Source of the DNA: Candidatus Protochlamydia sp.
GTDB taxonomy: Bacteria > Chlamydiota > Chlamydiia > Chlamydiales > Parachlamydiaceae
Assembly: GCA_013695355.1 (NCBI GenBank)
Contig: JACDAQ010000006.1
Location: 62,001-126,000, forward strand
Direction of reading: 5' to 3'
DNA: 64,000 nt
Of the stretch, positions 7,730 through 16,254 are shown piece after piece (the first letter of the stretch is position 1; the number at the start of each line of letters is the position of its first letter). The notes beneath the pieces were generated by a model, which ran no database searches, had not been told where the DNA came from, and saw only the letters and a program-made list of their open reading frames with translations. A program made the translations under genes and the position numbers.

Positions 7730-10372
7730 ATGATCGATCAAATGAATCAAGTTAATCTTGGCGGGGAATTTAGCCCGCTTAAGCCTAAGCCTATTTTTAC
7801 ATTAGACTCGTTGGCTTTTTTATTACTCAATGTATTAAGCGTAGGCATATATGGAACTGTGCAAATAACTTTGAATGCCCGTTCTATCAGCCGCCTTGAT
7901 CTTAGCGAGGAAAATTTAAAAAAAACAGCGGCAGCCTTGTTAATGAAATACAATGCACTGGAACAAGCAATCAGCGGGCTTAGGGCAAGCGTCATGCGCG
8001 GGGATGAGATTAATGCAGATAACATTTGTCGCCTAATGTCAAAAGCTGTCTCCCTTCCAACCAAGTATGATGGAATCCTTCTGGCGCAAGATCAAGTGAT
8101 TCAGGCTGTCGCTCTTTCTGCCATTCAAATGATCGGTGATCTTTTACTCAACTTAACGACTCTTGGGCTTTATGGAGTCTATCAAAATCACTTGCAACTT
8201 TCAAAAATAGCGAATGCAGAGGCTAAAAACAACTATATTGGAGAGAAAATCCGTCAAAAAATCGGAAGCTTTTCAGTACGACTTCAAAACGAAATTCAAG
8301 AGATAAGGTCCACTGACCTTCTTAACCAGGAAGAAAAAAGGGCTTTAGCAACTGAAGCCGGCCAGGCTTACAAAGCGCTTAAAAATGCAGAGGCCGACAT
8401 GGAAGGGGTACGCCGTGAAATTCTAGCCCTCAATAATCAATTATTAGCTCTGCAAACCAATCAGGCGACCTTGCAGCAGGGAACTGCCCAGTTGTTGCAA
8501 AAGTATGCAAACCTTGAAGCCCAGCGCATTGAATTAGAAACTGCTTTGCAGAACCTGAAAAATTCACACCAAGTCCTTCCACAGGCCGAAATCGATGAAC
8601 TAAAGCGCATAGGGCGTCAGGCTGAGGCTCAGAAAGAGGACTTAAAGTCTGCTTTGGACCAAAAAAACAACCATGAGATGCAACTATTAGGACTCAACCA
8701 GGCATTAAGCGCGGCTGAAAAAGAACAGCTTAATTTAGGGCCTATTCCTCCGCAATATATCAAACAGGCCAACGATTTGGAAGTGGACGGAGCCTCCGGT
8801 TTGGAAGATCATGATATGAACCTATCAAATTACGCACGGTGCTATAATGATAAAAAAACTGCCCTAGAAGTAGTAAAAGCGGGCCTTGATTCTACAATCG
8901 CTCGGCTCTTAGCGCTTGGAGAGGAAATTGATCCTAAGATCCATTTTAATAAAAGTGCGATGATTTACTCGGATGATAAATATGAGCCAAATAGAAATGC
9001 CGTCTATCGTTATTTGGCGCATGAATTTATAGCCAATGGCAAGCTCTTCCAGGATGGATGCAGCGGGTTTAGTTTAAAGCTAAATAAAGATGGCGTTTAC
9101 ATGGGTTCTTCCCAACCTGAACGTGTGCAGTGTTATGAGATAGATGCTTTTACGGGTGAAAGAAGGCCGGAAGTGCGGATTTTGCCTACCCATATCGATG
9201 AATTTTCTCCCTCCATTGGAGACCGCGACCTCCTTTTCGGAATTGATCCGGCTAGCGCAAAATGGATTTTCGCTCGCTTGAATGAGGATGAAAAAGACCA
9301 TCTTTACCATTTATTGATGGATCCCCTTATCGCCAATGAAGATGCAGGTCTGATCGCAGCGAAAAACTTTATGAAGGGTAAGTCGGAAAGGGTTAAGCTA
9401 GTTGACACCGCTTATAGGCTTATTTGCAATATAGCCACTGCTTTAGACAAAAAATTTGGAAAGACTTCTGCAGCTTCTGAGGCCTGGGGAGAATTAGATG
9501 AATGGGATGATACTGTTCTTCCTTTTGAAAAGCCGGAAATAGGGATCGAGAGCATAGTAGATCCGTCCAGCGTGGTTCGCCCTGTAGTCGAGTGGAAGCC
9601 TGATTACGTCAGCATAAAAGGCTCCTTTAGAAGCAGCTTTGGAACTGCTATTGAAAACAGTGTGAATCGGTACAAAAAGATTTATGCGGGAATAACAGCT
9701 GAAGCAATTAATAATTCTAACCGCATTCTTTATCCCGCTGTGTTGGGCGATAGAATGTTTGGAAAAATTCAAGTGAAGGGTTTGGCAGAACAATTTGAGC
9801 ATAAACATAAAATGTTTGGGCCCCATGGATGTTTAATTTCAAATATTACCGCTGTATTGATGACTGATTATATGCAGGCAGGAGAATCGAGTGCAAAAAA
9901 TTTAAAAGAAGCAATGGCTGACTTTTTAGGAAAAGCTTCTTATTTAGCAGAGTTTGAAAATAAAATTCGGTTGGAGCATAAGGGGATGACTGTTGCCCAA
10001 TATTTTGAAAATAAAATTCAAAGTACCCATAAAACCTCTGTATTGCAATATAGAAAATGGCTGAAAGGGGAGAATGGTGCCTCGATCTCAAATTCCGATT
10101 TAGGCGATGTTGAAATTGAGATCATTGCTCAAATGATGGGTGTGAAGTTTGCTGTTTTTTACGAAGGCATGACGACCAAGCTGAATGAGTATAATTTAAC
10201 GATTCCTGAAATTATCTGTTACGGCCCTAACACAAAAGAAATGTTCTTTCTTTATAATAATAAAGGATCGACCTATTATAGCTTATGGCCTAAGTTAAAT
10301 CCAGCTGCTTTTGCTGATGCAGAAGCGGGGCACGCTTGTATAGACATAAATAATTATGTTTCGCGCCTGTAA
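7730..10372 (+). CDS. large orphan protein with coiled coil and OTU-like C-terminal domain, paralogue B
   Basis: 880 residues, colinear with the upstream gene and clearly homologous: YSDDKYEPNRNAVYRYLAHEF, FQDGCSGFSLKLN, GIDPASAKWIFARLNEDEK and YGPNTKEMFFLYNNKGSTYY match its neighbour. It keeps the two hydrophobic segments (~25-45, ~125-150), the coiled coil (~175-325) and the OTU-like region, with Cys701 in HGCLISN and GDVEIEIIAQMMGVKFAVF. As in the paralogue, the expected catalytic Asp and His are missing. An insertion near residues 755-775 repeats a phrase (FENKI ... FENKI). AAAGGATTTCAAA precedes the ATG. Probably co-transcribed with paralogue A; a palindromic terminator follows at 10398. 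Confidence 0.6.
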   Translation: MIDQMNQVNLGGEFSPLKPKPIFTLDSLAFLLLNVLSVGIYGTVQITLNARSISRLDLSEENLKKTAAALLMKYNALEQAISGLRASVMRGDEINADNICRLMSKAVSLPTKYDGILLAQDQVIQAVALSAIQMIGDLLLNLTTLGLYGVYQNHLQLSKIANAEAKNNYIGEKIRQKIGSFSVRLQNEIQEIRSTDLLNQEEKRALATEAGQAYKALKNAEADMEGVRREILALNNQLLALQTNQATLQQGTAQLLQKYANLEAQRIELETALQNLKNSHQVLPQAEIDELKRIGRQAEAQKEDLKSALDQKNNHEMQLLGLNQALSAAEKEQLNLGPIPPQYIKQANDLEVDGASGLEDHDMNLSNYARCYNDKKTALEVVKAGLDSTIARLLALGEEIDPKIHFNKSAMIYSDDKYEPNRNAVYRYLAHEFIANGKLFQDGCSGFSLKLNKDGVYMGSSQPERVQCYEIDAFTGERRPEVRILPTHIDEFSPSIGDRDLLFGIDPASAKWIFARLNEDEKDHLYHLLMDPLIANEDAGLIAAKNFMKGKSERVKLVDTAYRLICNIATALDKKFGKTSAASEAWGELDEWDDTVLPFEKPEIGIESIVDPSSVVRPVVEWKPDYVSIKGSFRSSFGTAIENSVNRYKKIYAGITAEAINNSNRILYPAVLGDRMFGKIQVKGLAEQFEHKHKMFGPHGCLISNITAVLMTDYMQAGESSAKNLKEAMADFLGKASYLAEFENKIRLEHKGMTVAQYFENKIQSTHKTSVLQYRKWLKGENGASISNSDLGDVEIEIIAQMMGVKFAVFYEGMTTKLNEYNLTIPEIICYGPNTKEMFFLYNNKGSTYYSLWPKLNPAAFADAEAGHACIDINNYVSRL

Positions 10373-10397
10373 ATTTCAATTCTCCTGCTATCCTAAT

Positions 10398-10455
10398 ATT
10401 GGCTAGAGCTAAGAACCAGTTCAATATTTTGAACAGGTTCTTAGCTCTAGCCAAT
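10398..10455. terminator. 58-base near-perfect palindrome, probable terminator
   Basis: GGCTAGAGCTAAGAACC on the left and GGTTCTTAGCTCTAGCC on the right form a stem of about 26 pairs with one mismatch near the tip. The core is the GAACCTGTTCA repeat family. It sits between the tandem orphan genes and mdh, so it likely ends the former transcript. Confidence 0.65.
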
Positions 10456-10540
10456 TCTTAATTTTAATTTTTAACTGATAAAAATAGCGGAAATAACATC
10501 AGCCGTAATATAGTAAGGCATACTTTAAAAAAGGAATGCC

Positions 10541-11530
10541 ATGCCTGTACCGCTAAAAATTGCCGTCACCGGGGCAGCCGGACAAATTGCCTATAGCGTG
10601 TTATTTAGATTGGCTGCCGGAGATTTGTTCGGACCCGGTCAAACTGTTGCATTGCAGCTTTTAGAAGTTCCAGAAGCCATGCAAGCTCTTGAAGGAGTGC
10701 GCATGGAATTGGAAGACTGTGCTTTCCCTCTTCTTTCATCACTGACAATAACTTCAGATCCATTTAAGGCCTTTGACGGGGCGAGCTACGCATTGTTGAT
10801 AGGGGCAAAGCCAAGAACGCTCGGAATGGAAAGAAAAGATTTACTTTACGAGAATGCAAAAATTTTTGTTGCGCATGGAAAAGCTTTAAATGATGCGGCC
10901 GATCCTTCGGTCAAAATATTTGTTGTAGGCAATCCTTGCAATACGAATTGTTTGATAGCTATGAGCCAAGCCCCCCGCCTTTCAAAAAATAATTTCTATG
11001 CAATGACTCGTTTGGATCAAAATAGGGCTGTTTCATTTCTTGCCGTCAAGGCCCAGCTCTCAGTGACAGATATTTCTAATGTGGTAATATGGGGTAACCA
11101 TTCTTCGACACAGGTGCCTGATTTTTTGAATGCCAAAATAAAAGGAAATCCTGTACATACATTTATTCATGATTCTGAATGGCTTAAAAATGATTTTTTT
11201 TCCGCTGTCCAGCAAAGGGGGGCGGCAGTCATTCAGGCGCGTGGAAAATCTTCCTCAGCTTCGGCAGGACATGCTTTGATCGAAGCAATACGGGACCGTC
11301 TGAGGGTGACTCCCAAAGGACAATGGTATTCATCAGGCTTGTATTCTTCTGGGAATCCCTATGAGATTGATAATGATTTGATCTTTTCTTTTCCTTGCAG
11401 GACTGATGAAGATGGAAGCATTGCTATCGTTGAAGGACTGGAATGGGATGAATTTTTGAGGGGTAGGATCAAAGCGACTGAACAAGAATTGAAAGGTGAG
11501 CGGGAGATGGTCAGGGCTTACTTACAATAA
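10541..11530 (+). CDS. mdh: malate dehydrogenase
   Basis: 329 residues, NAD-dependent oxidation of malate to oxaloacetate. The N-terminal Rossmann motif is [32 protein letters not shown] carries the substrate-loop arginines, TRLDQNRA follows, and [12 protein letters not shown] contains the catalytic His. This is the cytosolic/chlamydial MdhC-type sequence. AAAAAAGGAATGCC supplies the ribosome site. Citrate synthase follows after a 0.3 kb spacer, so oxaloacetate made here would feed directly into the TCA cycle. In C. trachomatis mdhC lies near the dadA-like gene and hflX; the same neighbours appear here at 17.6-21.6 kb. Confidence 0.95.
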   Translation: MPVPLKIAVTGAAGQIAYSVLFRLAAGDLFGPGQTVALQLLEVPEAMQALEGVRMELEDCAFPLLSSLTITSDPFKAFDGASYALLIGAKPRTLGMERKDLLYENAKIFVAHGKALNDAADPSVKIFVVGNPCNTNCLIAMSQAPRLSKNNFYAMTRLDQNRAVSFLAVKAQLSVTDISNVVIWGNHSSTQVPDFLNAKIKGNPVHTFIHDSEWLKNDFFSAVQQRGAAVIQARGKSSSASAGHALIEAIRDRLRVTPKGQWYSSGLYSSGNPYEIDNDLIFSFPCRTDEDGSIAIVEGLEWDEFLRGRIKATEQELKGEREMVRAYLQ

Positions 11531-11590
11531 GCTTTTTTTGGCTTAAATATACTAGGTCGCAAGGGGCATTAATTTAGAGGCTCAAAGACA

Positions 11591-11777
11591 AATTAAAAAA
11601 ACGAACAGGATGGCAAAATAAGCATTAGCTTAAAAATTTATTTTCTCCCTCTGTGATCTCTGTGGTTTAATTTTTTTTTACCACAGAGATCACAGAGAAC
11701 ACAGAGAGGAGGATTTATTTTTTAGAAGCTTCAAAGACAGTTTGTTATCTTGCTCATCCTGCCTATCCTGTTAATTC
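11591..11777. repeat. nested inverted repeats between mdh and citrate synthase
   Basis: The outer arms belong to the CAGGAT family (ACGAACAGGATGGCAA; reverse complement of the right arm reads TTAACAGGATAGGCAGGATG). Inside, CTCTGTGATCTCTGTGGT at 11649-11666 and its exact reverse complement at 11680-11697 flank a T-rich loop. The inner stem type is often seen beside GxxExxY cassettes in other bacteria. Upstream, ATATACTAGGTCGCAAG (about 11547) is shared with 17690. No gene is supported here. Confidence 0.75.
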
Positions 11778-11827
11778 ACTTTGGTATAAACGTGCTGTAA
11801 ACGATGAATTTACAATTAGGAGCATCC

Positions 11828-12982
11828 ATGTCAAAAGTGTTATTTGAAGTCACCGAAGATAATTTGGAAACAGGGTTAAGGGGCTATCCTGTTGGATACT
11901 GCACAACGTCAACTGTCGATCCCATGAAAGGGCTCTTTTACGCCTCGCACCCTGTATCCGAAATAAGCCATTGGGAACCTGAACAGGTCATTTTTCTTTT
12001 ATATCACAGTCGAGAAGGTAGGCATGAAGAGGTTGAAAAATTTAAATATAATCTAAAAGAGCGCTCTAAATGTTCTCCAGATTTAATTAAGGCCATCCAG
12101 CAACTGCCCCGCCAGGTGCATCCCATGAAGCTTTTTTCAGCCGCATTGCTTATAGCAAGCGGATTTGAAGGGAAGAACAATTATGGGGAAGATTGCCTTA
12201 ACCTCATAGCAAAAGTACCTGAAATCGCCGCCGCTGTGATCAATCATCATGCAGGCTGGCAACCGGCCCAGGCTTCAGATTCAGGGCTTGGCTATATGGA
12301 AAATTTTACCCGCATGCTCAATGTTCCTGGGGCAGACATCAAAAAGTTGAGCCAGGCATTCAGGCTGTTCAATATACTTCATTATGACCACGGAGGGGGC
12401 AATCTTTCGGCTTTTGTTGGTAAAGCTGTTGCCTCCGGTTTAGAGGACCTTTATGGATCTATTGCAGGTGCAATGTGTGCATTGGCCGGGCCCCGGCATG
12501 GGAAGGCAAACCAAGATTGCCTGCATTTTGTACAGGATTTAATCAATGAACTTGGTGAAAATGCCGATGAAAAGCAGGTGCAAGTGGCTATACGCAGCCG
12601 TTTGGCACAAAATGAATTAATTTTTGGTTTTGGGCATGCTGTTTTAAGAGTAGAAGATCCGAGAGCAACATTGCTTTATAAAGTAGTGGAAGAGTATTAT
12701 CCCCATCATCCTTTAGTTCGAATGTCCAGATTAATACGCCAGGTAGGTTCGGATGTTTTGAAAGAAAATCAAAAAATTTCAGACCCATATCCTAATGTTG
12801 ACGCGGTATCAGGAGTAATGTTGACTGCGTTCGGGTTCCCTCATCCAGAATATTACACTGTTTTATTTGGGATGGCGCGAGTTATCGGGATCAGCATACA
12901 GATTGTTTATGAAAGAGAAAAAGCAAGAGAAGGGAAAGGGACCCCGCTCGTAAGACCAAAATATTTTTTCAAAAGTGCATAA
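11828..12982 (+). CDS. gltA: citrate synthase, eukaryote-like sequence type
   Basis: Condenses acetyl-CoA and oxaloacetate to citrate. I place the start at the ATG at 11828, because AGGAG lies seven bases before it; an in-frame ATG at 11804 lacks such a site. The protein has 384 residues. All three catalytic residues are present: His in YDHGGGN, His in GFGHAVLRVEDPR, and Asp in PNVDAVSGVML. GPRHGKANQDCL corresponds to the GPLHGLANQE region. The wording around NVDAxSG and YYTVLFG is closer to mitochondrial-type than to classical E. coli GltA enzymes, from memory of those families. Chlamydia trachomatis lacks this gene but amoebal chlamydiae have a fuller TCA cycle. Confidence 0.9.
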   Translation: MSKVLFEVTEDNLETGLRGYPVGYCTTSTVDPMKGLFYASHPVSEISHWEPEQVIFLLYHSREGRHEEVEKFKYNLKERSKCSPDLIKAIQQLPRQVHPMKLFSAALLIASGFEGKNNYGEDCLNLIAKVPEIAAAVINHHAGWQPAQASDSGLGYMENFTRMLNVPGADIKKLSQAFRLFNILHYDHGGGNLSAFVGKAVASGLEDLYGSIAGAMCALAGPRHGKANQDCLHFVQDLINELGENADEKQVQVAIRSRLAQNELIFGFGHAVLRVEDPRATLLYKVVEEYYPHHPLVRMSRLIRQVGSDVLKENQKISDPYPNVDAVSGVMLTAFGFPHPEYYTVLFGMARVIGISIQIVYEREKAREGKGTPLVRPKYFFKSA

Positions 12983-12985
12983 TTC

Positions 12986-13801
12986 ATGGATTTTAATTCG
13001 ATCGATTTTATTTTTAACAGGGCATTTTCTTTGAGCCTTTCAATGAAAAAAAATCTTTTGGTTTTTTCAGTGCTTGCACTGAGCGGCCTTTTAATTGTAT
13101 TTTTTAAAGGCCTCAGCTTGCATGCAGGGCAATGGACCAACTTAAGCCTGACATTTCTTCCCATTTTTATTTGTGCAGGCATTCTTCTTTCTATGGGTAT
13201 TTTTTTGATCAGGCTTTATCACGATGAAGTAAAAAATCGGGAGACCAATTATTGGGACACTTTACTTAAATCCTGGGAAATAATGGTAGGTGCTTCTTAT
13301 TTTGCGATACCCATTATTTTAGCCTATCTTTTACTTTGGTTTATGCTCGGTATTTTTGTTCTTTTACAGGAAATTCCGGGCATAGGAGAGTTTTTTAGTT
13401 TAATTTTATCTTTTGCCCCTTTTTTAATTAATCTAAGCACATTAATTTTATGTGTCATGAGTTTGCTGGTTTTGTTCTTTGTGGCGCCCATTATTGCTTT
13501 AAGAGGAATGGAAAAAGGGGCAGTCTTTCATATCACCGTGAAGCGATTAGAAGGAAGCGCATTAGGGAATTCAGTATTAATTCTATTATCTTTGCTTCCG
13601 CTGTTATTCGTTTTGCTTTTATTAACGCTTGCAGTATGGATGACAGGAACAATTTGTGTTGATTGCCACACTACCGCGCATACAGTGATTAAATGGTTTT
13701 TTTTAATGGTGCCTTTTACGGCTTTTTTATCTCTGCCAGTGATATTCTTTTTTAATTTTGCAGCTGAGGCGCATGTCCTGATGCAAAAGAAGAAAAGTTG
13801 A
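12986..13801 (+). CDS. multi-pass inner-membrane protein of unknown function
   Basis: 271 residues with about six hydrophobic segments (roughly 22-42, 53-75, 100-127, 133-165, 193-218, 230-258) and a short soluble loop HDEVKNRETNYWDTLL. No family recognised; a permease-like or DUF membrane protein is possible. The start lies three bases after the citrate synthase stop, so the two genes are very likely co-transcribed and perhaps translationally coupled. The ribosome site would lie inside the citrate synthase end. Confidence 0.65.
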   Translation: MDFNSIDFIFNRAFSLSLSMKKNLLVFSVLALSGLLIVFFKGLSLHAGQWTNLSLTFLPIFICAGILLSMGIFLIRLYHDEVKNRETNYWDTLLKSWEIMVGASYFAIPIILAYLLLWFMLGIFVLLQEIPGIGEFFSLILSFAPFLINLSTLILCVMSLLVLFFVAPIIALRGMEKGAVFHITVKRLEGSALGNSVLILLSLLPLLFVLLLLTLAVWMTGTICVDCHTTAHTVIKWFFLMVPFTAFLSLPVIFFFNFAAEAHVLMQKKKS

Positions 13802-13927
13802 ATACAAATTAAGTGAGCAAATAATTTTAACTTTTAGAGTTTTGTTGAATGAGTGGCATTGTTTGGCAAAAATTAAGTTATTTTAATTATATTATAAAAG
13901 AATGAGTTCGAAGCTCCGGGCGGAGAA

Positions 13928-14018
13928 TCTAAGAATCTGTTCAAAATCTTCGATCGGATGATTTGTGTACTAAAATCCGTTAAGAAGCCTGATCATAGAT
14001 ATTGAACAGGTTCTCAGA
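13928..14018. repeat. dispersed palindromic repeat, long copy
   Basis: TCTAAGAATCTGTTCAA at the left pairs with TTGAACAGGTTCTCAGA at the right. The 57-base centre includes CTTCGATCGGATGA, as in the adk copy, and GATCATAGATATTGAACAGG, as at 18731 and 53541. This may be the most complete copy in the window. The rest of the 13802-14280 spacer shows no gene. Confidence 0.75.
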
Positions 14019-14280
14019 GATCTAAATGCAATTTTATCTCTCCCAAGGCGGATAAGCGCTGTAGATGGGAATAAAGTATACCTTCGTCACAGCTTTCCTT
14101 TCTCCCCGCTGATAGATTTATAGAAGTTCAATTAAAAAACACCTGATATTTATATTAAACAATTTTTTAATTAACAAATATTCCATCCTATCTTCTAAAA
14201 TATTCTTGAATTTTATTTACAAACTAAGTAAATTTTATCACTTTCTTAATGAAAAAAAACAGACCTTACATTAAAAAAAA

Positions 14281-14712
14281 ATGGTTAAAAAAATGTTCGA
14301 ATATTTATTAAAAAACTTCAAAAAACTGACTAAAATTTTTACAATTTTTTCTTTATTTTTGATACTTTCTGGTTGTGCAACTCTCTTTGGAAACAACCGT
14401 CGTGATGTAAGTGTGGTATCTAATCCACCTGGGGCGGCAATTTACATGGATAACATGCAATATGGCTTCACTCCAGCGATTATTACGCTACCCACTTATA
14501 TATATGGAGGGAAAAGCATTACTTTAAAAAAAGAAGGTTATTATGACCAAACGATGATGGTTAATACCGAATTTCAACCTATCGCTTTATTAAATATTTT
14601 TTTCTGGCCAGGTTTTTTAATTGATGCTGGAACAGGTAATCTAGTAAAAATCAATCCTTGTCATTTAAATCTTTCCACTGAATTAAGAAATTTTAATTTT
14701 TCAGAGTTTTAA
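14281..14712 (+). CDS. PEGA-domain lipoprotein
   Basis: 143 residues. A lysine-rich start is followed by a hydrophobic run and lipobox LILSGC (Cys ~36), indicating a lipid-anchored envelope protein. The mature part has a PEGA-like unit: VSVVSNPPGAAIYMDNMQYGFTP, then LKKEGYYDQTMMV. PEGA domains are small beta modules in surface or S-layer-associated proteins. ATG at 14281 or 14293 could start it; neither has a strong ribosome site. A hydrophobic stretch near residues 104-118 (LLNIFFWPGFLIDAG) is also present, as in related small PEGA lipoproteins. Function unknown; envelope structural role inferred. Confidence 0.7.
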   Translation: MVKKMFEYLLKNFKKLTKIFTIFSLFLILSGCATLFGNNRRDVSVVSNPPGAAIYMDNMQYGFTPAIITLPTYIYGGKSITLKKEGYYDQTMMVNTEFQPIALLNIFFWPGFLIDAGTGNLVKINPCHLNLSTELRNFNFSEF

Positions 14713-14729
14713 CCTGATTTTTAAATATA

Positions 14730-14748
14730 CGGAAGGTTTTACCTTCCG
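14730..14748 (+). terminator. short hairpin after the PEGA lipoprotein gene
   Basis: CGGAAGGT and ACCTTCCG form an eight-pair stem with a three-base loop, 18 bases after the stop codon. There is no long T run, so termination strength is uncertain. The rest of the spacer to 15002 is AT-rich and shows no gene. Confidence 0.45.
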
Positions 14749-15002
14749 ATAAACCCTCTAAATAATGGGGTGGCTACTAAAACTATATATTTGATGCGCT
14801 ACAATTACCCTCTAGATACATTTTCTGTTAGTCATTTTGTCCTTATTCATTTATTTGAGAAAGTTTTTATAAATATTATTAGTAATTAAAAGTCATAATA
14901 AAATATTAATTTGTTTAACCTTAATAGTTTTCTTAACTGATCTTAATGCATTTTTAAAGCTTATAAATTATAAATCGTTCATAAATTTAAAAAGGATTTT
15001 TT

Positions 15003-15434
15003 ATGAATGGCATGTCTCCGCATATTTACCCGATGGATGCAACATCTTATCTATTTAGCTCAGTACCTGAAAAGTCTGTTTCCTTATTATATTATTATAA
15101 AAAATTAAGCGATGCAATTTTTATAGGAGATATTCAAGGATGTGAAAAATTCGCCCGTGAAATCCCCGATATTAATGCTATCTTATGTTTTTATAATTTT
15201 AAAAATAGCTACACATTACTAAATGATGCAGTGAGGTTTGGAAACCGGAAAATCGTCATTATTCTTCTTTACAATGGAGCTTGTCCTGATTCGCCTAATC
15301 TGAAAGGTAAAACAGCCCGCATGTTAGCTAAAAAGACAGCGAATACCGATATTGTGAACCTTTTCCAAAGGCATAAACCAGAAAATGTCCAGCTGAGTGC
15401 CCAAGTAAATGGCGAGACATGCACTATTTTATAA
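15003..15434 (+). CDS. small ankyrin-repeat protein with C-terminal CaaX-like prenylation motif
   Basis: 143 residues. After a variable N-terminus come ankyrin helices: SDAIFIGDIQGCEKFAREI, TLLNDAVRFGNRKIVIILLY with NGACPD, and GKTARMLAKKTANTDIVNLF. The protein ends ETCTIL; the last four residues fit a CaaX box with Leu as X, the form favoured by eukaryotic geranylgeranyl transferase I. Bacteria do not prenylate proteins, but Legionella effectors such as AnkB use host enzymes through such tails. A secreted, host-membrane-anchored effector is therefore a reasonable hypothesis. AAAAAGGATTTTTT precedes the ATG. It converges on the alkB remnant with a 10-base gap. Confidence 0.7.
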   Translation: MNGMSPHIYPMDATSYLFSSVPEKSVSLLYYYKKLSDAIFIGDIQGCEKFAREIPDINAILCFYNFKNSYTLLNDAVRFGNRKIVIILLYNGACPDSPNLKGKTARMLAKKTANTDIVNLFQRHKPENVQLSAQVNGETCTIL

Positions 15435-15444
15435 GCTTGTTTAG

Positions 15445-16013
15445 TTATTTAAGAGAACGAAATGTGATAGAGTACCGATGACTTGCAACAGGCGGAATGC
15501 TGTGCTGCCATTTGTACCTGACTTGACCGCTTAAAATGTAGAGTGACCTTGGCTCTAAGTCCACCTCATAGACATATCTTTTATCTGAAATGGTGCGTTG
15601 AAAGCGCATTTGGCATGACGAAAGAAGAGAGATTCCGAATACTTTTGTGCCGTACAGGAACTTATCTGTATGCCAGCCTATAGTTGACTGAGGGGGATAA
15701 TTTGAAATAAGGCATGAAGCTATCTTTTCATCGCCCATGTCACAGACCGTGGAGCATTTTTCCGCCAACCATGAGATTAGTGGGGGAAACGGATCAGTTG
15801 GGGCTACTTTAACCTCCTGATAATTGTAACTATAGCCAAAATGTCTGACAGTTCTTTTGGCTGCTTGGCCATGCAAAACAACAGCTTCATACTCAAGACT
15901 GGAAATAAAATCGAGTAAGGATATTTCTTCTTCCTCTGAAATAAACTCCTGTGATAATAAAGCAGCCCCTCAGGTTTTTGAAACTCTCCCCTCATGCGGC
16001 TTTTTCGGTCCAT
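15445..16013 (-). pseudogene. alkB: AlkB-like 2-oxoglutarate/Fe(II) dioxygenase, frameshifted
   Basis: The main reading frame (15445 to about 15960) has AlkB-family features: NYPPQSTIGWHTDKF with the iron-binding HxD, then VFGISLLSSCQMRFQR, PRSLYILSGQVRYKWQHSI and RYSITFRSL. It has no ATG; upstream residues EFISEEEEISLLDFISSLEYEAVV continue in frame to a stop near 15965. The natural N-terminus (MRGEFQKPEGLLYY) lies in another frame starting at 15995 or 16013. One frameshift around 15945-15965 therefore separates start from core. It is either a recent pseudogene or a sequence error. An active form would reverse alkyl damage in nucleic acids. Confidence 0.75.
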
Positions 16014-16047
16014 AATACCCCCCCATAAATCAATTGAAACAGCTTTA

Positions 16048-16074
16048 GACCCTTATAGATATTGAACAGGTTCT
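16048..16074. repeat. half copy of the dispersed palindromic repeat
   Basis: TATAGATATTGAACAGGTTCT matches the right half of the repeat seen at 13928 and 53541; the left arm is missing. It lies in the spacer between the alkB remnant and the MATE gene. Confidence 0.55.
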
Positions 16075-16254
16075 CTGATTAAATATGTTTTAAGTACGTT
16101 GTCATCAAGCTTTTTTTCCCAAGCATGCTAAATATTTTGAAATCTACCATATGCTTCTTTTTCCAAGGGATATAAATTATTTATTTGTTTTTCTTTTCTA
16201 AAATCAATAAATGTGGTAAAATTTAATTTAATATTTAAAAAAAAGGGGATAAAA

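Noticed and set aside
15804-16013. Independent 69-residue gene
   Set aside because: Its first residues are the displaced N-terminus of alkB; the rest is out-of-frame alkB.
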